Assembly (NCBI GenBank): GCA_963596015.1
Contig: CAVBJS010000101.1
Span: forward strand, 1-5,250
Length of the DNA: 5,250 nt
Reading direction: 5' to 3'
Source: CAG-791 sp963596015
Lineage (GTDB): Bacteria; Bacillota; Clostridia; Lachnospirales; Lachnospiraceae
Made by a program: the position numbers and the translations under genes. Under the pieces are notes generated by a model, which did no database searches, had not been told where the DNA came from, and worked only from the letters and a program-made list of their open reading frames with translations. Shown here piece after piece: positions 1 to 5,250 of this stretch (its first letter is position 1; the number at the start of each line of letters is the position of its first letter).

Positions 1-1
1 A

Positions 2-73
2 TACATTGACAACTACCCTCAGCCACTGCAAAAAGGCTTTTTAGACATAGACATATACGGAGACCACTTATGA
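2..73 (+). CDS. Possible 3' end of an upstream gene, product unknown (partial)
   Basis: A frame is open from the left edge and ends at a TGA that overlaps the pyrC start as ATGA. It would give about 23 C-terminal residues, ending in DIDIYGDHL. ATGA overlaps are common between co-translated operon genes, and no convincing promoter or terminator lies in the 69 bases before pyrC, so an upstream partner is plausible. Against this, 23 codons without a stop can occur by chance, and I recognise no family from the fragment. The rest of the gene, if it exists, lies outside the window. Confidence 0.35.
   Translation, partial: YIDNYPQPLQKGFLDIDIYGDHL
59..63 (+). promoter_or_regulatory. Ribosome binding site of pyrC
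   Basis: GGAGA lies 6 nt before the ATG at 70. The pyrC frame is open upstream back to a TGA at 7-9, but that stretch contains no ATG, GTG or TTG codon, so this site and the ATG at 70 fix the start. Confidence 0.8.
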
Positions 74-1404
74 TTCTGATAAAAAACGGCAAATTAACAG
101 ACCCCCGCACCCAGTTGGAGGATCATCGGGATATACTCATTGCGGACGGCAGGATCGCCCAGATCCGCACCGCCATCACAGAGGATTTCTGCCTTGCTTA
201 CGGACAGGATCCGACCAATCATGTGCAGGACACCTCTTTGCAGGTTATCGATGCCAGGCATATGATCGTAGCTCCCGGCCTGGTGGATACCCACTCTCAT
301 TTCCGGGATCCCGGATTTACCCAGAAGGAGGATATCATCTCCGGCGCCAATGCGGCCATGCGGGGCGGCTATACCAGTATTATCATGATGGCCAATACCA
401 ATCCTCCCATTGACAATGTGGAGACGCTGGAGGATGTATTGCGCCGGGGTGCCCAGACGCCCATCCATATCTACAGCGCCGCCAATGCCACCAAGGGTAT
501 GGAAGGTAAAACACTGACAGACTTCCACGCCCTGAAGGAGAAGGGCGCCGTCTGCTTTACCGACGACGGTAAGCCCATATTGGATGCGGCTGTTATGGAA
601 GCGGCCATGAAGGCTGCCAAGGAAGAGGACAGGCCCCTTTCTCTCCACGAGGAAGATCCTGCCTACATCCGCCAAAACGGCATCAATGCCGGCGGCTATC
701 CCGCCAAATTCCTGCATCTGGAGGGTTCTTCCAGAGAGGCAGAGATCACCATGGTGCAGCGGGATGTGGATCTGGCTGTAAAGCTTATGTGTCCCCTGTG
801 CATTCAGCATATCAGCACCGCAGAGGCCGTGGAGATCGTCCGCAAGGGAAGACTACTGAATTCCCGGATCCACGCAGAGGCCACCCCTCATCACTTTACA
901 CTGACCCAGGAGGCTGTCCTTCACCATGGCACTATGGCCAAGATGAATCCACCTCTGCGCACGGAGGAGGATCGTCTGGCTATCATCGACGGTCTCTGCG
1001 ACGGCACCATCGATATCATTGCCACCGACCATGCACCCCATACGGCTGAAGAGAAATCTCAGCCCTTTGAAAAGGCTCCCAGCGGCATTATCGGACTGGA
1101 AACAGCCCTTTCCCTTGGCATCCGCGAGCTGGTGAATAAGGGATACCTTTCCATGCTGCAGTTGATCGCATGTTTATCCAGCAATCCGGCTGCTTACTAC
1201 CGGTTGCCGGCAGGCAGTGTCTCCGTAGGGGATCCTGCGGATCTGGTGCTCTTTGATCCCAATGAGACATGGAAGGTAGGACCTATCTTTGCATCCCGGG
1301 CCTCCAATTCTCCCTTTATCGGCGAGACCATGCCCGGTGTGATCCATTACACCATCTGTGACGGCAAGATCGTATACCAGGGTCAGCACAACAATAACTG
1401 CTAA
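70..1404 (+). CDS. pyrC: Dihydroorotase, class I (pyrimidine biosynthesis)
   Basis: This enzyme cyclises N-carbamoyl-L-aspartate to L-dihydroorotate, the third step of de novo UMP synthesis, in the cytoplasm. It belongs to the amidohydrolase superfamily. The metal-site signature THSHFRDPG is at residues 74-82 (H75, H77). FTDDGKP at 163-169 supplies the acidic ligand (D165 or D166). The further expected ligands are H193 in SLHEED, H247 in QHIST and D320 in ATDHAPH. EATPHHFTL (270-278) and KAPSGIIGLETAL (335-347) are also typical of class I PyrC. The protein has 444 residues, against about 425 usual for the family. The extra length seems to lie near residues 37-58, between the first beta strands and the metal motif. 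All catalytic motifs are present, so it should be active. It converges on ddl and ends just before a strong terminator. No pyr attenuator or PyrR-type leader is visible in the 69 bases upstream. A hydantoinase or allantoinase is less likely given the HFRDPG and FTDDG motifs. Confidence 0.95.
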   Translation: MILIKNGKLTDPRTQLEDHRDILIADGRIAQIRTAITEDFCLAYGQDPTNHVQDTSLQVIDARHMIVAPGLVDTHSHFRDPGFTQKEDIISGANAAMRGGYTSIIMMANTNPPIDNVETLEDVLRRGAQTPIHIYSAANATKGMEGKTLTDFHALKEKGAVCFTDDGKPILDAAVMEAAMKAAKEEDRPLSLHEEDPAYIRQNGINAGGYPAKFLHLEGSSREAEITMVQRDVDLAVKLMCPLCIQHISTAEAVEIVRKGRLLNSRIHAEATPHHFTLTQEAVLHHGTMAKMNPPLRTEEDRLAIIDGLCDGTIDIIATDHAPHTAEEKSQPFEKAPSGIIGLETALSLGIRELVNKGYLSMLQLIACLSSNPAAYYRLPAGSVSVGDPADLVLFDPNETWKVGPIFASRASNSPFIGETMPGVIHYTICDGKIVYQGQHNNNC

Positions 1405-1421
1405 AAACAACTGCTGAAAAT

Positions 1422-1469
1422 AAAACCCCGACACGGAAGATCTTTACTTTCTCCGTGTCGGGTTTTTTT
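1422..1469 (+). terminator. Intrinsic terminator of pyrC, possibly bidirectional
   Basis: A perfect 11 bp GC-rich stem (CCCGACACGGA at 1427-1437 with TCCGTGTCGGG at 1452-1462) encloses a 14 nt loop and is followed directly by seven T residues (1463-1469). It begins 17 nt after the pyrC stop. On the minus strand the same stem is followed, after one G, by four T residues. It could therefore also end the ddl transcript arriving from the right, although the U tract is weaker in that direction. Confidence 0.92.
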
Positions 1470-1476
1470 ATAACTG

Positions 1477-1544
1477 TTCTTTGGTTTTTATTCTTTGGTT
1501 TTTATTCCTTGGTTTTATTTCCTGTTTTTATTCCTTGCTTTTTG
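1477..1544. repeat. Degenerate 13-14 bp T-rich tandem repeat
   Basis: Two identical 14 bp units (TTCTTTGGTTTTTA at 1477-1490 and 1491-1504) are followed by related units at 1505-1517, 1518-1530 and 1531-1544, which differ by C/T changes and single-base losses. The pattern fades into further TTCCTTG and TTCTTT pieces up to about 1567. The array fills the space between the terminator and the ddl stop codon. In ddl mRNA it would be an A-rich 3' untranslated segment. I see no coding potential in it. Confidence 0.8.
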
Positions 1545-1565
1545 TTCCTTGTTCTTTTCTGTTCT

Positions 1566-2780
1566 TTACATCTTACTGCCCTTTGCACCTTTGGCGCCGC
1601 CGCCTAAATGCACCCCTGCCAGTACGTTGCTGTCAAAGGTAAAGACAAGCTTTTCCTCTTCCCGCTGTTTCTTCAGGGTCAGCTCGATGAGCTGGGTCAG
1701 CAGTTCCTTGTAACTCTTGCCCAAAGGCTCCCACAGATAGAAGGACAAAGATCCGGGAATGGTGTTGATCTCATTGACATAGACCTTGCCTGTTTCCCGG
1801 TCCATCATGAAATCAATACGTGAGACGCCATTGCAGCCAAGGGCCTGGAAGGTCTCCACAGCCATCCGGCGAATATCCTCCCGCTGCTGGGGGGTAATGT
1901 CTGCCGGGATCTTTCTCTGCAGGCTGGCCATGCCGCTCTTGGCACCGCCGCTCTTAGCGCCCTTTGCACCCTTGCCGCCGCTCATATACTTATCCTCGAA
2001 GGTCAGGATATCCTCGGCATTTAATGGTTCTTCGCACTCAGAGGCCTCTGCATGCTCATAGTCGCCTACTACAGAGCAGTTGATCTCCCGCAGATTCTCA
2101 ATGGCATGTTCTACCAGAATAGTTCTGGAGAATTCAAAAGCCAGATCCAGAGCCTCTCTCAACTCGCCGCTGTCCGCTGCCTTTTTAATACCGATACTGG
2201 AGCCTAAGTTCAAAGGCTTTACGATGACAGGGTAAGCATACTTTTCCTCTATCTCCTTGATCAGAGCCTCTGCATCCTCATACTTATCCCAGGTATATAC
2301 CGTGCAGTCCAGCACGGGAATATTGTGATCCTTCAGGATAGGCTTCATAGCATATTTGTTCATGCCCAGGGCAGATGCGCATACATCACAGCCCACATAG
2401 GGAACTCCCAGGGTCTGCAGATAGCCCTGCAGCGCACCGTCCTCCACGTTGGTGCCGTGGACGATGGGGAAGGCCACATCGATCTCATGCAGCAGGTTAT
2501 TGCCGAATTTCTTCATAGGGTAGCGATAGAGCTTTACCCGGTTCCCCTCCCGGATCCAGATCACCTGGGTCAGGGTCTTAAGAAGCTGAGGGATGTTTTT
2601 ATAATTCTCAATATCATCTGCCCCTTCTCCGGTATAGAACTCCGCATTTTTGGTCATATAGACCGGCACGATGTCATAGCGCTCTTTGTCCATAGACTGG
2701 ATGGCCTGCAGAGCGGAAATAATGGAAATCTCATGTTCCGTGCTCTTGCCGCCGAAAATCACTGCAACTTTTATCTTCAT
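1566..2780 (-). CDS. ddl: D-alanine--D-alanine ligase with Gly/Ala/Lys-rich insertion
   Basis: This cytoplasmic ATP-grasp enzyme joins two D-alanines, using ATP, to make the dipeptide that MurF then uses. The N-terminal domain starts with VAVIFGGKSTEHEIS (5-19), where E15 matches the conserved glutamate of the family. HGTNVEDGALQG (108-119) corresponds to the HGxxGEDGxxQG motif. The ATP-grasp part shows VIVKPLNLGSSIGI (185-198), LVEHAIENLREINCSVVGD (222-240) and RIDFMMD (321-327). The metal-binding and product loop is VNEINTIPGS (335-344). At 404 residues it is longer than the usual 300-370. The excess includes a Gly/Ala/Lys-rich stretch at about 268-283, in the omega loop that closes over the active site, and a similar tail at 393-404. 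The start MKIKVAVIFGG is typical and has GAGG 5 nt upstream. ddl follows murF on the same strand, but a 151 bp hairpin-rich gap separates them. A D-Ala-D-Lac or D-Ala-D-Ser ligase is less likely because no vanH- or vanT-like neighbour is visible. Confidence 0.93.
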   Translation of the reverse strand: MKIKVAVIFGGKSTEHEISIISALQAIQSMDKERYDIVPVYMTKNAEFYTGEGADDIENYKNIPQLLKTLTQVIWIREGNRVKLYRYPMKKFGNNLLHEIDVAFPIVHGTNVEDGALQGYLQTLGVPYVGCDVCASALGMNKYAMKPILKDHNIPVLDCTVYTWDKYEDAEALIKEIEEKYAYPVIVKPLNLGSSIGIKKAADSGELREALDLAFEFSRTILVEHAIENLREINCSVVGDYEHAEASECEEPLNAEDILTFEDKYMSGGKGAKGAKSGGAKSGMASLQRKIPADITPQQREDIRRMAVETFQALGCNGVSRIDFMMDRETGKVYVNEINTIPGSLSFYLWEPLGKSYKELLTQLIELTLKKQREEEKLVFTFDSNVLAGVHLGGGAKGAKGSKM

Positions 2781-2782
2781 GG

Positions 2783-2795
2783 TAACCTCGTTTCT
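2783..2795. repeat. 13 bp direct repeat, copy A (carries ddl ribosome binding site)
   Basis: TAACCTCGTTTCT is identical to copy B at 2918-2930, offset by 135 bp. On the minus strand it reads AGAAACGAGGTTA. The GAGG in it (complement of 2786-2789) lies 5 nt before the ddl ATG and is the best ribosome binding site for that gene. Confidence 0.9.
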
Positions 2796-2917
2796 GAGCA
2801 GCTTTGCTGCGAAGAGGCGACGAGAATTTCAGATTCTCGTCTGCCTTCAGAGCTGTTTGTTTCTGAAAGAAACAAACAGTCGTGTGAAAAATACCACATC
2901 GGTGGTATTTTTCACAC
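2796..2917. repeat. Four-hairpin palindromic element between murF and ddl
   Basis: The 122 bp between the two direct-repeat copies are almost wholly inverted repeats. They are GCAGC/GCTGC with a TTT loop (2798-2810), a 9 bp stem GACGAGAAT/ATTCTCGTC with a 5 nt loop (2819-2841), an 11 bp stem CTGTTTGTTTC/GAAACAAACAG with a 5 nt loop (2853-2879), and a 16 bp stem starting GTGTGAAAAATACCAC with a 4 nt loop (2882-2917). All are perfect. The last stem ends exactly where copy B begins. No stem is followed by a T run on either strand, so none looks like a standard intrinsic terminator. No coding frame is credible here. It may be a non-autonomous palindromic insertion or a structured operon spacer that affects mRNA processing or stability. 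Which of these is not decidable from one copy. Confidence 0.8.
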
Positions 2918-2930
2918 TAACCTCGTTTCT
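2918..2930. repeat. 13 bp direct repeat, copy B (just after the murF stop)
   Basis: This is the perfect second copy of TAACCTCGTTTCT, 1 nt downstream of the murF TAG on the minus strand. Its GAGG is followed by no start codon at usable spacing, so it looks like an orphaned duplicate of the ddl ribosome binding site. Confidence 0.9.
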
Positions 2931-2931
2931 C

Positions 2932-4506
2932 CTACTTGTAATTATCAGGCAGATCGTTTTCCAGAAGGATCACTTTTTCCTTGCCTGCATCCAGTTCGTA
3001 CATCAGCCGGGTGGCTTCTGCCAGATCATGGGCCTCGAAAAGCTTCTCCGGCACAAAGCCTGCCTCGGAAGCTCCCTTCTTCAGGGCATAGGTATTATGA
3101 CCGCCCACCAGAATGATGTAGTCGCATACCTCTGCGGCTGCCCGTCCAAAGGCCTCATTCTCTGCTTCCTGTCTGTCTCCCAACTCCACCATACCCGGTG
3201 TCACCAGGATCTTAATACAGGAGAAAAGCTTCAGGGTATCAAGAGCTGCCTTGGTTCCCTCCGGATTGGCATTGTATGCATCGTCGATGACGGTGACATT
3301 GCCACCCTTAGGCAGCAACTGCAGACGGTGCGGCACGCCCTCCAGCTTGTGCACTGCGCTCTTTAATCTGCGCATGGGAATGCCCATACGGTTGGCCACG
3401 GCGATGGCGCCGATGACATTTTCCGCATTATGTCTGCCCAGAAGCTTCATATGGAACTCTTCTGTCTCTCCCTGAGGGTTCGTCACCGTAAAGACAGTGC
3501 CGTTCTTTGATACCTCCAGGATCTGACCGTGGTAATCGTTTTCCTTATCAAGGCCGTAGGTGACGGCGTCCGGATATTTCGGATGTTCCCGGATGATCTC
3601 ACAGTCGCCGTTGACGAACATAAGGCCGTTCTTTCCATTACCGGCCACCTCATCCAGCAGTTCATACTTGGTGCCGATGATATTGTCCAGGCTATGGAAG
3701 GTCTCCAGGTGCTGATAGCCGATGGAGGTAACGATGCCGTGATCCGGATGGACGATATCGCAGATCTCCTTGATATCTCCCACATGTCTGGCCCCCATCT
3801 CACACACAAAGATCTGATGGGTAGGCTGCAGATCCGAGCGGATGGTCTTTACCACGCCCATTGGGGTATTGTAGCTCTCCGGCGTGCGCAGCACCCGGAA
3901 CCCCTCGGAAAGCAGGGTGGTCAGGTAGTACTTGACGCTGGTCTTGCCATAGCTGCCGGTAATACCGATGACGGTCAGATCCTTGTGCTCCTTCAGGATC
4001 CGCTTTGCGTCATTGATGTAATAGTTATTAAATCCCTTCTCGATGGGTCTGTTCAACAGGTTGGCCAATGCCACCACCAGCGGAATAGCCGCAAAAGGAA
4101 TGGAGAAGAGCAATACCCAGGCGGAAAATTTGGGGATCACTGCCGTAACGGCGATGATGATCAGCCACAACAGCACGATGGTGTTGAACAATCTGTGCAC
4201 CCGCCTGGTGGCTACAAATTTCTTTTTCACATGGCGGGGCCAATATACGGCGATCATCACACCGTGGAAAATGATCCCCAGTATGACCGCCAGTGCCTCA
4301 TAGTGCAAAACCTGGGCTGCGGCAGGCACCAACACGAACAAAAGGGGAAGCCAGCGCCCCGGCTCCGCCCACAGGAAGCGGAAATACCCGCCAAACTGGT
4401 AGGATGAAAGCTGCAGCATATGCGTAAAATAGCGGATCGCAATGGCAGCGGAAAATACAAAAAGTGCGGCGAGGGCCCATTCCCCCGCAGTTTCCAGAAT
4501 GACCAT
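2932..4506 (-). CDS. murF: Membrane-anchored MurF-type Mur ligase (D-Ala-D-Ala adding)
   Basis: MurF uses ATP to attach D-Ala-D-Ala to the UDP-MurNAc-tripeptide, completing the pentapeptide precursor. The first ~155 residues are a membrane domain with about five hydrophobic segments (near 9-26, 53-69, 71-89, 108-125, 128-150). They stand where MurF normally has its soluble UDP-MurNAc-binding domain. The central ATPase domain has the P-loop GITGSYGKTS (181-190), TPESYNTPMGV (208-218), EMGARHVGDI (236-245), the Mur-type lysine in GTKYELL (278-284) and LLGRHNAENV (355-364). The C-terminal domain has DDAYNANPEG (408-417) and GMVELGDRQ (438-446), both MurF-like, and ends in ENDLPDNYK. It has 524 residues against about 450 for classical MurF. 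A GTG six bases upstream (4510-4512) also opens the frame, but it overlaps the ribosome binding site, so the ATG at 4504-4506 is preferred. The neighbouring ddl supports the MurF role. The unusual N-terminus leaves open whether the acceptor is the soluble or a membrane-linked precursor. Confidence 0.87.
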   Translation of the reverse strand: MVILETAGEWALAALFVFSAAIAIRYFTHMLQLSSYQFGGYFRFLWAEPGRWLPLLFVLVPAAAQVLHYEALAVILGIIFHGVMIAVYWPRHVKKKFVATRRVHRLFNTIVLLWLIIIAVTAVIPKFSAWVLLFSIPFAAIPLVVALANLLNRPIEKGFNNYYINDAKRILKEHKDLTVIGITGSYGKTSVKYYLTTLLSEGFRVLRTPESYNTPMGVVKTIRSDLQPTHQIFVCEMGARHVGDIKEICDIVHPDHGIVTSIGYQHLETFHSLDNIIGTKYELLDEVAGNGKNGLMFVNGDCEIIREHPKYPDAVTYGLDKENDYHGQILEVSKNGTVFTVTNPQGETEEFHMKLLGRHNAENVIGAIAVANRMGIPMRRLKSAVHKLEGVPHRLQLLPKGGNVTVIDDAYNANPEGTKAALDTLKLFSCIKILVTPGMVELGDRQEAENEAFGRAAAEVCDYIILVGGHNTYALKKGASEAGFVPEKLFEAHDLAEATRLMYELDAGKEKVILLENDLPDNYK

Positions 4507-4511
4507 ATTCA

Positions 4512-4517
4512 CCTCCT
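4512..4517 (-). promoter_or_regulatory. Ribosome binding site of murF, decides the start
   Basis: The minus strand reads AGGAGG, then TGAAT, then ATG, an ideal Shine-Dalgarno sequence with 5 nt spacing to the ATG at 4504-4506. The upstream hydrolase stop (TAG, complement of 4516-4518) overlaps this site. Ribosomes finishing the hydrolase would therefore end at the murF initiation region, which suggests translational coupling. Confidence 0.88.
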
Positions 4518-5250
4518 AAACCTTTAAAAAGCTGCCCAGGATGCGGGCAAAAAGCACCGGCTGATCCAGGAAGCTAAAATGTGTTGCCCCTTCGATCACA
4601 GCCAGTCCCGCCTCCGGCATCAGTTCTTCCATTCTCTTGCCGTCCGATAAAGGCGTGGCGGTATCCGCAGAGCCCCAGATCAGAAGTACAGGCATGGTCA
4701 GCAGCGGCATTTCCTCCTGCAGATCTCTGTTGACCACCTTCACCATGCTGGCCCGCATAGTCGGAGAGGCTGCACTGTAATCTGCAGAGCCGAATTTTTT
4801 CTGCAGTGCATCCAGAAGCTGGGGATTTTTCTCTGCAAGCCCGGTCTTTACCAGTGTCTGTTTCAGAAAATGGTAGGTCTTTACCTTGCGCTTCTGGGCC
4901 GGTGTCTTCTCCGGCACGATGCCGGCGCTGTCCACCAGGATCGCCTTGGGACAATGAAAGGGCAGGCCGCCTCTGGCCAGCAGATGAATGATCGTGCGGC
5001 CGCCGTGGGAATGACCTAAGAGGATCACTTCCTTATCTTCCGGGAAAAGCGTGGTGATAAAATCTATGACAAAATCCGCATAATCATCCAGATCATAGGC
5101 TTTGTCCGGCTCCTGACTCTTGCCAAAGCCCGGCATGTCCATACCCACCACGTGGTATTTTTCCTGCAGCAGCTGGAAGATGCCTGCAAAAAGTGTGAAA
5201 TTCGCTCCCCAGCCGTGCAAAAGCACCACAAGAGGAGAGGAGCTCTCCCC
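4516..5250 (-). CDS. Alpha/beta hydrolase, 5' end cut by the window edge
   Basis: This is a serine-hydrolase-fold protein of unknown substrate, with no signal peptide in the visible part. The frame is open to the last base. The residues before the GTG at 5227-5229 read GESSSPL and lead directly into VVLLHGWGAN, the usual first core strand and oxyanion loop. That GTG is therefore probably internal and the true start lies beyond 5250. About 244 residues are visible. The nucleophile elbow is GHSHGG (Ser codon at 5008-5010). DMPGFGKSQ near the start is the typical second-strand loop. The acid is probably the Asp in WGSADTATPL (codon at 4663-4665) and the base the His in GATHFSFLDQP (codon at 4579-4581), so the triad looks complete. 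A helical cap seems to lie between the nucleophile and the acid. It is followed by murF after 9 nt and probably shares its transcript. Esterase, lipase and C-C hydrolase roles are all possible. A link to the cell wall is inferred only from position. Confidence 0.9.
   Translation of the reverse strand, partial: GESSSPLVVLLHGWGANFTLFAGIFQLLQEKYHVVGMDMPGFGKSQEPDKAYDLDDYADFVIDFITTLFPEDKEVILLGHSHGGRTIIHLLARGGLPFHCPKAILVDSAGIVPEKTPAQKRKVKTYHFLKQTLVKTGLAEKNPQLLDALQKKFGSADYSAASPTMRASMVKVVNRDLQEEMPLLTMPVLLIWGSADTATPLSDGKRMEELMPEAGLAVIEGATHFSFLDQPVLFARILGSFLKV

Noticed and set aside
6..11. Perfect TTGACA that could be a -35 box for pyrC
   Set aside because: No TATAAT-like hexamer occurs at 16-18 bp spacing. 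The only TATA-like sequence is about 40 bp downstream.
30..42. Small A/T palindrome AAAAAGGCTTTTT before pyrC
   Set aside because: Only a single base separates the arms, so it cannot form a real hairpin, and it is too weak for a terminator.
94..810. 238-codon open frame on the minus strand inside pyrC
   Set aside because: It lies wholly opposite a strongly supported gene, has no recognisable domain and follows the codon pattern of pyrC. It is a shadow frame.
1495..1713. 72-codon plus-strand frame with a very hydrophobic start, like a small membrane protein
   Set aside because: The hydrophobicity comes from the T-rich tandem repeat and the rest is antisense to ddl. No ribosome binding site is seen.
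1885..2000. Loss in Ddl of the omega-loop tyrosine seen in E. coli DdlB, hinting at changed acceptor specificity
   Set aside because: The aligned segment LQRKIPAD resembles Gram-positive Ddl proteins, which also lack that tyrosine, so this is probably a clade feature. There are no van-type neighbours.
2325..3116. 263-codon plus-strand open frame running through the hairpin region
   Set aside because: It starts antisense to ddl, crosses the palindromic spacer and ends antisense to murF. It has no family resemblance and would have to translate through all four stems.
3529..4407. 292-codon open frame on the plus strand inside murF
   Set aside because: It is antisense to well-conserved MurF motifs and the membrane domain, and its composition (rich in His, Gln, Asp and Gly) is that of a reverse-strand shadow.
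5227..5229. GTG as the start of the alpha/beta hydrolase
   Set aside because: It falls within the first core beta strand (LVVLLHGWG), and the frame continues open to the window edge with plausible coding sequence.

Overview
The window looks like chromosomal housekeeping DNA from an anaerobic Gram-positive bacterium of the Clostridia, most likely Lachnospiraceae. This rests on mid-range GC, strong AGGAGG-type ribosome binding sites, a Gram-positive style D-Ala-D-Ala ligase, and a MurF-like ligase carried on a membrane domain. The family-level call is my recognition of protein style and is not proven by the sequence. No phage gene, transposase, tRNA, rRNA or CRISPR array is visible.

Layout. 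Positions 1-69 hold a short open frame that may be the 3' end of an upstream gene overlapping the next start by ATGA. Positions 70-1404 (+) encode a class I dihydroorotase (pyrC). It is followed by a strong hairpin terminator (about 1422-1469) and a T-rich block of degenerate 13-14 bp tandem repeats (1477-1544). The rest lies on the minus strand and is transcribed towards pyrC. Reading from the right edge, it holds an alpha/beta hydrolase cut by the window edge (5250-4516), a membrane-anchored MurF-type ligase (4506-2932) and a D-alanine--D-alanine ligase (ddl, 2780-1566). pyrC and ddl converge on the terminator, which could serve both strands.

How the genes fit together. Ddl makes D-Ala-D-Ala and MurF adds that dipeptide to the UDP-MurNAc-tripeptide, so consecutive steps of peptidoglycan precursor synthesis sit side by side. 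The hydrolase stop codon runs into the murF ribosome binding site, which suggests a coupled operon. The hydrolase has no assignable substrate.

The most unusual region is the 151 bp between murF and ddl. It contains four consecutive perfect hairpins, the largest with a 16 bp stem, flanked by a perfect 13 bp direct repeat that carries the ddl ribosome binding site. Removing one repeat copy and the hairpin block leaves a 16 bp murF-ddl gap with its Shine-Dalgarno sequence intact. That is what insertion of a small palindromic element into a compact operon would leave. A second oddity is Ddl, whose omega-loop region carries a Gly/Ala/Lys-rich insertion that is echoed at its C-terminus. I see no convincing new multi-gene system.
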